64,000 bases of DNA, from NCBI RefSeq assembly GCF_900091585.1, contig NZ_FMHT01000003.1, positions 3,463,501-3,527,500 on the forward strand. The letters run 5' to 3'. The notes beneath the pieces are model-generated. The model did not search any database. It saw only the letters and a list, made by a program, of their open reading frames with translations, and was not told the origin of the DNA. A program made the position numbers and the translations under genes. How positions within the stretch are numbered: position 1 is the first letter of the stretch; the number at the start of each line of letters is the position of its first letter. This DNA is from Micromonospora nigra (GTDB taxonomy: Bacteria > Actinomycetota > Actinomycetes > Mycobacteriales > Micromonosporaceae). Below are positions 57,282-64,000 of this stretch, piece by piece.

Positions 57282-59162
57282 ATGACGCAGACCGGCAGTT
57301 CAGCGGACCCCCAGCCGGTCACCCGGACGTTCGCCATGTCCGACGTGGGCCGTCAGTTCCGCGAGGTCGCCGAGGAAGCCGAATCCGGCGACACGTTCTA
57401 CGACACCCTGATCATCGGGGGAGGTGCGGCCGGCGCGGGGGTGCTGCGGGACCTGGCCTCGCGCGGGAACGCCAGCGCGATCCTGGTCGACCGTGGCCCG
57501 TTCGGCGGCGAGACGTCGAGCAAGACCGGCAAGGCCATCCACCCGGGGATCCGGTACCTGCGCATGGCGTTCCACCGGCTGCTCCTGGCGTTCCGGCTGC
57601 GCAGCGACCCGAAGATCAAGCAGACGTTCGCGCAGAACCTGCGGGGCGCGTGGCTGGATCTGAAGCTGGTCTGGTGCGGGACCCGGGAGCGGAAGATCCT
57701 GATCGAGACGACGAGGGACACGGTGGAGGAGATCCCCAACATCGTCTTCGTCCTGCCGGACAGCCCCGAGAAGAAGTGGGCCGTCTTCTTCGGCATCTCG
57801 TTGTACGACCTGTTCACCACCGTGTGGGCCTGGGGCAGCCTCGCCCCCCGGTTCAGCCGGGTCAAGCTCTTCTTCAACCGCAGGGCACTGGACAGGGAAC
57901 TGCCGCATCTCGCGGAGGGCGACCTGCTGGGCGGTATCCGCTACTGGGACGGCAAGGCGAACAACGACAAGATCCTCGTCGTCAAGGCGATCCGCGACGC
58001 CTACCACCGGGGGACCCGTGCGCATCCGATCCGGGCGATGAGCCACGTCGAGGTCGAAGGGTACGAGTGGCGGCCCGACCAGGGCGGCTACTTCCTGGTG
58101 ACGCTGGTGCGGCGCTTCCCCGACGACACGCTGCCGGAGCGGGTGTCGGTGCGGGCCCGCACCATCACCAACGCCGCCGGTCCGTGGGTCGACCAGGCGA
58201 GGAACCGGACCGCGCAGCCGGACGGCAAACAGTCGGTGGTGTACTCCCGGGGCTCGCACCTGGAGGCGACGAACCAGTTCATCCACCAGAGCCTGTCCGA
58301 GAACCCGAGCCTCCAGGTGGGCCTGGTGCCGCTCAACGCCGAACGCCAGCACTACCTGCGGCCCTTCCAGCAGCACGGCATGTGGTACATCCAGTGCACC
58401 ACCACCGACCGCGCCCACACGGATCCCGATCGAGTCGTTCCGACGGAAGACGAGATCGAGGAGTTGCTGCACTCGTACAACCACCTGGTCGACAGCCGGT
58501 GGCGGATCGATCGGCGGGACATCTTCAACGTCTTCTGCGGCATCCGACCACTCGCCTCCACCGACGGTGGCCAGATCGCGGTCCAGGACATCTCCCGGAT
58601 GTTCCGGATCAACACCCGGCCCTGCGGCGGCGTCGTCTACGACCTGATCAACGTCAAGCTCACCGAGTTCAGGTGGGCCGGACGGGAGGTGGGCAACCTG
58701 ATCGCCGGCGAGTTGCGCCGGCGGGGCCTCGCCCGGCTCAACCGGTCGACCACCCACCGACTGCCGTTCCTGGCGGTCACCGGGGAGGAGCGCTTCGCGG
58801 TCGGCCGGGCCGATCACCAGCGGGGCGACCGGGACTTCGTCCGCGCCAAGGTGGCGCACCACGTGGCCCACCAGGCGGCCAGCGACTACCAGGACTACCT
58901 GTTGAACACGGGGGCCGTCCGGGACGCCGTGGTGTTCGACATGGACGGCCTGTGCCAACTCGATCTCGACGTCCTGGACCTGATCCTGGACGAGATGGCC
59001 CGCCTGCTGCGGTGGACCGATCACGAACGCCGGCGGCAGTGGGAGGCGTTCCGGGAGGTCTACACCCGCAACATGACGTACACGGTGCTCGGGCAGCGGG
59101 TTCGGGAGCACGAACCGGCGACCCTCCGGCTACGCCCGGCGGCTGCGGCCGGAATGGAGTGA
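57282..59162 (+). CDS. GlpD-like FAD-dependent glycerol-3-phosphate dehydrogenase family protein
   Basis: The 626-residue flavoprotein has the FAD fold DTLIIGGGAAGAGVLRDLASRG (about residues 39-60), then GGETSSKTGKAIHPGIRYL, the GlpD-type substrate region, TNAAGPWVD, GIRPLAST and a long helical C-terminal domain. GlpD enzymes oxidise glycerol 3-phosphate to DHAP and pass electrons to quinone. It could instead oxidise a pathway alcohol or aldehyde, or a phosphorylated intermediate made by the upstream kinase. ATG 57282 follows GAGGAGG. It belongs to the megasynthase operon. Its true substrate is unknown. Confidence 0.85.
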   Translation: MTQTGSSADPQPVTRTFAMSDVGRQFREVAEEAESGDTFYDTLIIGGGAAGAGVLRDLASRGNASAILVDRGPFGGETSSKTGKAIHPGIRYLRMAFHRLLLAFRLRSDPKIKQTFAQNLRGAWLDLKLVWCGTRERKILIETTRDTVEEIPNIVFVLPDSPEKKWAVFFGISLYDLFTTVWAWGSLAPRFSRVKLFFNRRALDRELPHLAEGDLLGGIRYWDGKANNDKILVVKAIRDAYHRGTRAHPIRAMSHVEVEGYEWRPDQGGYFLVTLVRRFPDDTLPERVSVRARTITNAAGPWVDQARNRTAQPDGKQSVVYSRGSHLEATNQFIHQSLSENPSLQVGLVPLNAERQHYLRPFQQHGMWYIQCTTTDRAHTDPDRVVPTEDEIEELLHSYNHLVDSRWRIDRRDIFNVFCGIRPLASTDGGQIAVQDISRMFRINTRPCGGVVYDLINVKLTEFRWAGREVGNLIAGELRRRGLARLNRSTTHRLPFLAVTGEERFAVGRADHQRGDRDFVRAKVAHHVAHQAASDYQDYLLNTGAVRDAVVFDMDGLCQLDLDVLDLILDEMARLLRWTDHERRRQWEAFREVYTRNMTYTVLGQRVREHEPATLRLRPAAAAGME

Positions 59163-59247
59163 CAAGCCGCCGCTGACAGGTACCTCCGCCGGGCCACGGC
59201 GGGCGTGCCGCTCGGTACCTGCGCCACCCGACTGGAAGAGGTCATCC

Positions 59248-60282
59248 ATGTACTTCGACAGGGACGCCAACCCGCAGGACATCGAGGGCGAGCGCGTCGC
59301 GGTGATCGGCTACGGGATCCAGGGCAAGGCGTTCGCCGTCAACCTGCGCGACAGCGGGGTTGCGGTGCTCGTGGGCAACCGCGACGACGAGTACCGCAAG
59401 GCCGCGATCGAGGACGGGTTCGACACCAGGACGATCGCGGACGCCGTCGCGGACGCCTCGATCATCCTGCTCCTCGTTCCCGACGAGGCCCACCAGGAGG
59501 TCTACCACTCGCAGATCTCGCCGCATCTCGACGACGGTGACCTGCTCGTCTTCGCGCACGGCTTCTCCGTACGGTTCGCGCGGATCGCCCTTCCCCCGAA
59601 CGTCGACGTGGCGCTGCTCGCCCCGAAGATGTTCGGCAAGCCGATCCGGCAGCGGTATCTCGACGGCAGCGGGGTGCTCGCCTTCCTCGACGTCATCGCG
59701 GACCCGTCGGGGCGTACGTTGCGCCGATCACTCGCGATCGCGCAGGCGGTCGGCTTCACCCGGTACGGCGTGCTCCCCGTGTCGCACGCCGTGGAGACGG
59801 AACTCGACCTCTTCCAGGAGCAGTTCCTGACCCCGATGCTGATCGACGCGATCAGGATCTCCTTCGAGGTGCTCACCGAGTCCGGTTACGACCCGATCCC
59901 CGTGCTGCTCGACATGCACGCCTCCGGGGAGATGGCGGAGATGCTCATCGAGGCCGCGTCGACCGGGCTGTTCGAGGTGATCGAGCAGCAGGGCTCACCC
60001 ACCTGCCGGTTCGGCGTGCAGCGGTACCTGGGGACGCTGCTCGGCGAGGAGGTGCGGGACAAGGGACGCCGGATCCTCGCCGACATCCGCGACGGCGGTT
60101 TCGTCGAGGCCCTCTCGGCGGAGGCCGCCGCCGGTTACCCGAGCCTCGCGGAATACCAGCGGGAGTACCGGGCGAGCGGGATCACGAAGGCACACGACCG
60201 CTACCGGTCGATGCTCGACGAGCGCGGTGCGGCGACCGGTGTCGCCGACGCCGGAGAGAAGGGTGCGAAGAATGCTGCCTGA
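59248..60282 (+). CDS. ketol-acid reductoisomerase homologue with altered metal site (BurG-like)
   Basis: The 344-residue protein is a class I KARI relative: NADPH fold GYGIQGKAFAVNLRDSG (residues 17-33), HGFSVRF, LLAPKMFG (canonical APKGPG) and the knotted helical domain from about 180. The first two Mg ligands remain, Asp187 and Glu191 in DLFQEQ, but hand alignment on the G-Y-x-P turn puts Asp222 and Ser226 where KARI has two glutamates. No other branched-chain gene is near, so it is not a housekeeping IlvC. In the bur pathway a KARI homologue builds a cyclopropanol from a gonyol derivative, and this gene probably does related chemistry. ATG 59248 follows GGAAGAGG. Confidence 0.85.
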   Translation: MYFDRDANPQDIEGERVAVIGYGIQGKAFAVNLRDSGVAVLVGNRDDEYRKAAIEDGFDTRTIADAVADASIILLLVPDEAHQEVYHSQISPHLDDGDLLVFAHGFSVRFARIALPPNVDVALLAPKMFGKPIRQRYLDGSGVLAFLDVIADPSGRTLRRSLAIAQAVGFTRYGVLPVSHAVETELDLFQEQFLTPMLIDAIRISFEVLTESGYDPIPVLLDMHASGEMAEMLIEAASTGLFEVIEQQGSPTCRFGVQRYLGTLLGEEVRDKGRRILADIRDGGFVEALSAEAAAGYPSLAEYQREYRASGITKAHDRYRSMLDERGAATGVADAGEKGAKNAA

Positions 60283-61681
60283 CGTCACCGGGAACCGGAG
60301 CGACGGACGGAAGGGCGATCTCGTCGCAACCGACGCTCGTCACGTCCTGCACCCCTGGGCGGATCTGTCGGCGCTTGGCAGGCCGGAATCGCTCATCGTG
60401 TGCGAGGCCGACGGCGTCGAGGTGGTCGACAGCAGCGGCCGGAGGTATCTCGACGCGATCGGCGGCATGTGGTGCGTCACGGTGGGGTACGGGCGACGCG
60501 AACTCGTGGACGCGATGCGAGCCCAGGCCCAGAAGATGCCCTACTTCACGCCGTTCGGTGACATCTCGAACGCACCGGCCACGGAACTGGCCGCGACGCT
60601 CGCCGCCCTGGCACCCGGTGACCTGAACCGCGTCCACTTCACCACGTGCGGCTCGACGGCGGTGGAGTCGGCCGTGCGGATCGCGCATCTCTACTTCGCC
60701 AGTCGCGGGATGCCGGAGAAACGCCATGTCCTGTCCCGCGTGGACGCCTACCACGGGAGCACGTTCCTGGCGGCTTCGCTCTCCGGCAAGGAGGCGGACC
60801 GGACCCGGTTCCAGTACGAGAGCCGCTGGGTGCACCACCTGGCGAGCCCCGGGTACGACCCGGACACCTCGTCGGTGTCAGCGGACCAGCGGCTGCGGGA
60901 ACTCGTCGAGGGGATGAAGCGCACCATCACCGAGATCGGCCCGGAGAAGGTCGCCTGCTTCATCGCCGAGCCGATTCTCGCCTCCGGAGGGGTGCTGGTC
61001 CCGCCGCCGGGCTACCACGAGGCGACGCGGGAACTGTGCCGGCGGTACGACATCCTGTACATCTCCGACGAGGTGGTCTCGGGTTTCGGCCGGCTGGGTC
61101 ACTTCTTCGCGTCCGAGGTCCGGTTCGGCATCGTGCCGGACCTGCTGGTGACGGCGAAGGGACTGACCTCGGGGTACCAGCCGCTCGGCGCGGTGCTGAT
61201 CTCCGATCGGATCGCCGACTCGCTGGTGGCGGGCGCCGACCCGGCGAAGCCGGTCTTCTCCAACGGTTTCACCTACTCGGGTCACCCGGTCGCGTGCGCG
61301 ACCGCCCTCGCCAACATCGACGTGATGGAGCGCGACGACATCTGCGGGCACGTACGCGACGTCGGCCCGTACTTCATCGACCGGCTGCGGGAACTGCGCA
61401 CGTCTCCGATCGTGTACGCGGTGCGGGGCGATCACCTGATGGCCTGTGTCGAGTGCCAGGTGCCCGGGGAGGTGGGCCCGACCCCTCGCAACCAGGCACT
61501 CGCCCAGCGGGTGGATGCCTACTGCGAGGAGGCGGGGCTGCTCGTCCGGCCCTACGAGAACCTCTGCATCCTGTCGCCTCCGCTGGTCATCACGAGAGCG
61601 GACATCGATCGGATCGTCAACATCCTCGCCGACGCGCTCGCGCGAGCGGAACAGGACCTGCGGGCGGGCCGAGGATGCTGA
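60272..61681 (+). CDS. class III PLP aminotransferase (probable DMSP-amine transaminase)
   Basis: The 469-residue enzyme has the class III features: GGMWCVTVGYGRREL near the N-terminus, VDAYHGSTFLAASLSGK, ISDEVVSGFGRLGHFF (the PLP Asp) and LLVTAKGLTSGYQPLG with Schiff-base Lys296. Omega-amino acid and diamine transaminases belong here. By position between the KARI-like and decarboxylase genes it should convert the terminal amine of decarboxylated S-methylmethionine to an aldehyde. ATG 60272 lies 11 nt inside the KARI gene, with GAGAAGGG upstream. Substrate is inferred from context. Confidence 0.9.
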   Translation: MLPDVTGNRSDGRKGDLVATDARHVLHPWADLSALGRPESLIVCEADGVEVVDSSGRRYLDAIGGMWCVTVGYGRRELVDAMRAQAQKMPYFTPFGDISNAPATELAATLAALAPGDLNRVHFTTCGSTAVESAVRIAHLYFASRGMPEKRHVLSRVDAYHGSTFLAASLSGKEADRTRFQYESRWVHHLASPGYDPDTSSVSADQRLRELVEGMKRTITEIGPEKVACFIAEPILASGGVLVPPPGYHEATRELCRRYDILYISDEVVSGFGRLGHFFASEVRFGIVPDLLVTAKGLTSGYQPLGAVLISDRIADSLVAGADPAKPVFSNGFTYSGHPVACATALANIDVMERDDICGHVRDVGPYFIDRLRELRTSPIVYAVRGDHLMACVECQVPGEVGPTPRNQALAQRVDAYCEEAGLLVRPYENLCILSPPLVITRADIDRIVNILADALARAEQDLRAGRGC

Positions 61682-61769
61682 CGGTGACCGCCCGGCAGCG
61701 GTGCGACCGGCACCGGGGCACGTCGAACCCCCTCGACCTGACTCGCCCGACCGGGCGGAGGTGAACCCC

Positions 61770-63233
61770 GTGGAGACGGCCGTTCCCGCAACCACGACCG
61801 CGCTCGACTGCCACGGGCTGACGCCGGCACTGACGATCCTGCGGATCAAGCAGGCCGTCAGCTCGCAACTGACGGACGACGGTCCGGTACGCGTGATCCT
61901 CGGTGCGGAGTGCACCCGCGACCAGGTCACGGCCTCGCTCGGGGCGCTGGCCGACCGGGTCCGGTACGTGGCCCCGGACACCCCCGCGACACCCCCGGCT
62001 CCGCTCTGGTGGCAGCGCGGCGACCTGCGGTACCACGACGGCCGGCTCCATCTCGGTGGGGTCGAACTGGAGGAACTGGCCGCGCAGGTGGGCACGCCGA
62101 CCTACGTCTGTCGGGCCGGGCGGGTGGAGGACAACATCGACCGGCTGTCGGGCGCGTTGGCAGCCGCGGGCGTCGACCACCGGATCTACTACGCGATCAA
62201 GGCCAACCGGTCACCGGCGCTCCTGTCCTACCTGCGCACCCGGGGCCGGTGCGGCGTCGACGTCTGCTCCTCGGGGGAGCTGATGCACGCACTCGGGTGC
62301 GGGTACGCGCCGGAGGAGATCTCCTTCACCGGCACCTCGCTGTCCGCCCGGGAGATCGACATCCTCGCGCGCTTCCGGCGGCTACGGATCAACGTCGACT
62401 CGGTCTCGGCACTGGAGAGCCTCGGCCGAGCCTGCCCGGGGCGGGAGATCGGCCTGCGGATCAACCCGGCGGTGGGGGTCGGCTACCGCAACGACGAGCG
62501 GTTGTCGTACAGCGGTGTGCCGACGACCAAGTTCGGCATCTACCTCGACCACCTGGCGGAGGCGAAGGCCGTAGCCGATCGGTGGGGGATGCGCGTGGTC
62601 CGACTGCACCTGCACGTCGGCTGCGGCTACCTGGATTCGCAACTGGACCAGTTCGCCGAGGCACTCGACGTCGCCGACAGGTTCACCAGACACATCCCCG
62701 ACCTGGTCGAGGTCAATCTGGGCGGTGGGCTGGGCGTACCGCACACCCCCGCCGACCGGCCGCTCGACCTGGACCGCTGGGCGCGGCTGGTGGGACAACG
62801 GTTCGCGGGCAGGTTCCTCGTCGCGGTGGAGCCCGGGGACTACCTCGTCAAGGACGCCGGGCTGCTGCTGACCACCGTGACGTACGTCGAGCGGCGCCGG
62901 GACGTCCTCTTCGCCGGTCTCGATGCCGGGTTCAACCTGGCGATGGAGCCGGCGTTCTACGGCCTGCCCTGTGAACCCGTGGCGGTCGCGCCGCGCTGGA
63001 ACGAGGGTACCGAGCGCTACACCGTCGTCGGGAACGTCAACGAGGCCCTCGACGTGTGGGCGGTGGACCACCACCTTCACCGGCTGCATCCCGGCGACCG
63101 GGTGGCACTGCTCAACTCCGGCGGCTACGCGGCCTCCATGCGCTCCGACCACTGCCTTCGGGGACAGGCGGGGACGTACTACTCATCGACTAGGGGCCGG
63201 GGGCCGCACCCGGAAGGGGCGGCCCCGGCCTGA
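61770..63233 (+). CDS. fold-III PLP decarboxylase (probable S-methylmethionine decarboxylase)
   Basis: The 487-residue enzyme is of the ornithine/diaminopimelate decarboxylase family. It shows Schiff-base Lys144 in YYAIKAN, CGVDVCSSGEL, HLHVGCGYLDSQ, NLGGGLGVPH and EPGDYLVKDAG. The catalytic Cys of the family (GxxCE) is Asn424 in GNVNEAL, and the SM-S-Y region is altered (GGYAASMRSDHC), so the substrate is probably not DAP or ornithine. An extra N-terminal domain (about residues 10-70, CHGLTPALTILRIKQAV) resembles TusA without its CPxP cysteine. GTG 61770 follows GGAGGTGA. Adjacent to a methionine S-methyltransferase, it likely decarboxylates S-methylmethionine. Confidence 0.85.
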   Translation: METAVPATTTALDCHGLTPALTILRIKQAVSSQLTDDGPVRVILGAECTRDQVTASLGALADRVRYVAPDTPATPPAPLWWQRGDLRYHDGRLHLGGVELEELAAQVGTPTYVCRAGRVEDNIDRLSGALAAAGVDHRIYYAIKANRSPALLSYLRTRGRCGVDVCSSGELMHALGCGYAPEEISFTGTSLSAREIDILARFRRLRINVDSVSALESLGRACPGREIGLRINPAVGVGYRNDERLSYSGVPTTKFGIYLDHLAEAKAVADRWGMRVVRLHLHVGCGYLDSQLDQFAEALDVADRFTRHIPDLVEVNLGGGLGVPHTPADRPLDLDRWARLVGQRFAGRFLVAVEPGDYLVKDAGLLLTTVTYVERRRDVLFAGLDAGFNLAMEPAFYGLPCEPVAVAPRWNEGTERYTVVGNVNEALDVWAVDHHLHRLHPGDRVALLNSGGYAASMRSDHCLRGQAGTYYSSTRGRGPHPEGAAPA

Positions 63234-63250
63234 TCTGGAGGTTGGTCACT

Positions 63251-64000
63251 GTGTCGGACAGCATGCTGTCAACGCGGCCACCCGCTCGGGCGGGCTTTCG
63301 GGAATCGCTTCCCAGCTTCGCCTTCGACCCGACCGATCCGTGGACGCTGACGTTCCAGGCCGGACTCGAGCGGGCGGACCTACAGGGCAAGCGCGTCTAC
63401 GAGGTGGGGGTGGGCACCGGCACGAACGTCGCCTTCATGTTGCGGCACTGCGCCGCCGCGCTGGTTCTCGGCAGCGACCTGGATCCCCGCCTGCCAGCGC
63501 TGGCGCAGAGGTTCGTCGCCGAGGTGGAGCCCGATCTGGCGGACCGGTTCAGGCCGATTCCCGGTTCGGTCAGTCTCCTCGACCTGCCCGCCGCGGTGGC
63601 CGGGGTGGCCACCGCCGATGTCGTCGTCGGTTGCCTGCCCCAGGTGCCGAACCCGCAGGATGCGCGGTACGCCCGGTTCCGCCTCGCCCAGCTGCGGGTT
63701 CAGGCCGGCAATGAGCAGCCGGCCGCCGACCACCTGGCCCACTACTATCCGTGGGAGGCCTTCGACGACTATCCGTTCAACTGCCTCGGGCTGGGGTTGA
63801 TCGAGGCGCTGCTCCGCCGGGTCCGGGGTCACGCGCCGCAGGCGCAGGTCGTCCTCAACCTCGGCTGCCGTGTCGGCAGGGAATCCCTGCTCAGACTGTT
63901 TCGGGTGAACGGGTACCGGCCCGAGGTGCTCGCCTCGTGCATCGTGCGGCAGAGCGACCGGACCGAGATCTCGTTCTTCGTGGCGCTGGAGGCCGCGATG
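63251..64000 (+). CDS. mmtN: methionine S-methyltransferase-like protein (MmtN/MMT), 5' part
   Basis: Two hundred and fifty residues are visible and the frame runs off the window. After a short leader the Rossmann SAM-binding motif YEVGVGTGTNVAFML lies at about residues 54-68 and GSDLD at 81-85. Then VVGCLPQVPNPQD, FNCLGLGLIEALL and VVLNLGCRVGRESLLRLFRVNGYRP follow. These match the plant MMT segments GCIPQILNP, FGLGLIA and the N-[LM]-G-x-R-x-G-x(4)-R-L-F strand as I recall them; bacterial MmtN is homologous. The reaction is methionine + SAM to S-methylmethionine, the first step to DMSP. GTG 63251 follows GGAGGTT. It is last of the visible megasynthase operon. Confidence 0.75.
   Translation, partial: MSDSMLSTRPPARAGFRESLPSFAFDPTDPWTLTFQAGLERADLQGKRVYEVGVGTGTNVAFMLRHCAAALVLGSDLDPRLPALAQRFVAEVEPDLADRFRPIPGSVSLLDLPAAVAGVATADVVVGCLPQVPNPQDARYARFRLAQLRVQAGNEQPAADHLAHYYPWEAFDDYPFNCLGLGLIEALLRRVRGHAPQAQVVLNLGCRVGRESLLRLFRVNGYRPEVLASCIVRQSDRTEISFFVALEAAM

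Noticed and set aside
59248..60282. Assignment of the KARI homologue as housekeeping IlvC
   Set aside because: No branched-chain amino-acid genes are adjacent, two metal ligands are changed, and it is embedded in the megasynthase operon.
61770..63233. Assignment of the decarboxylase as LysA (lysine biosynthesis)
   Set aside because: The GxxCE cysteine is Asn424, an extra N-terminal domain is present, and the neighbours belong to a methionine-derived pathway.

Overview
The window is high-GC actinobacterial DNA with dense genes, many GTG starts, ATGA/GTGA stop-start overlaps and several start codons placed 6-7 nt after a TAnnnT hexamer (leaderless promoters). The gene set (MRF-type GTPase with zinc-independent ribosomal proteins, RsbA/MEDS-type regulators, F420/FMN-type small proteins) fits a filamentous actinomycete, probably Micromonosporaceae. 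That family placement is inference; no alignment could be run. No tRNA, rRNA, CRISPR array or insertion sequence was seen.

The first 42 kb is mostly chromosomal housekeeping and small adaptive modules. 1-3.2 kb: AI-2E transporter, a stress-type antitoxin-like peptide, and a P450 with its 3Fe-4S ferredoxin. 3.4-11.3 kb: two secreted S51 (cyanophycinase-like) peptidases, an RpiR regulator, a polar amino-acid ABC transporter and an M20 peptidase, tied together by GTAAC-N4-GTTAC palindromes. 11.3-19 kb: C39 peptidase, PPOX, YkvA-like, repeat proteins, carbonic anhydrase, a cell-wall protein behind a c-di-AMP (ydaO) riboswitch, YibE/F. 19-24 kb: DUF6153/DUF305, CsbD, DUF2786 and two MEDS-domain regulators. 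24.2-26.6 kb: a divergent Zur regulon (L31B + MRF versus L28, L33, S14) around a 21-bp palindrome. 26.6-35.2 kb: anti-sigma-like, Usp, ABC exporter, K+ uptake pair, K+/H+ antiporter, YnfA. 35.3-37.9 kb: a small arsenic-type locus (ArsR, ArsN-like acetyltransferase, ArsO-like flavoprotein) with two matching operators. 38-42.3 kb: small proteins, a desaturase and a secreted glucuronyl C5-epimerase.

From about 42.7 kb to the right edge lies a biosynthetic gene cluster, and it is the most interesting part. Its rightmost gene, cut by the window edge, resembles methionine S-methyltransferases (MmtN/plant MMT). It is followed upstream in the same operon by a fold-III PLP decarboxylase, a class III aminotransferase, a ketol-acid reductoisomerase (KARI) homologue with altered metal ligands, a GlpD-like flavoprotein, a glycerate-kinase-like enzyme (apparently frameshifted) and a 2,622-residue megasynthase read as TE-A-PCP-KS-AT-TE-KR-ACP. 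The first three enzymes match the known route methionine to S-methylmethionine to DMSP-amine to DMSP-aldehyde. The megasynthase has what is needed to load a DMSP-like acid, extend it once with malonyl and reduce it, giving gonyol. A KARI homologue then makes the cyclopropanol unit of the Burkholderia bur/mal (malleicyprol) pathway. The window therefore appears to hold an actinomycete version of that sulfonium-to-cyclopropanol chemistry, with a different methyltransferase class, two thioesterase domains, and an added arm of ATP-grasp ligase, MFS exporter, YbaK deacylase, IMPase-like phosphatase and SDR. The product is unknown.
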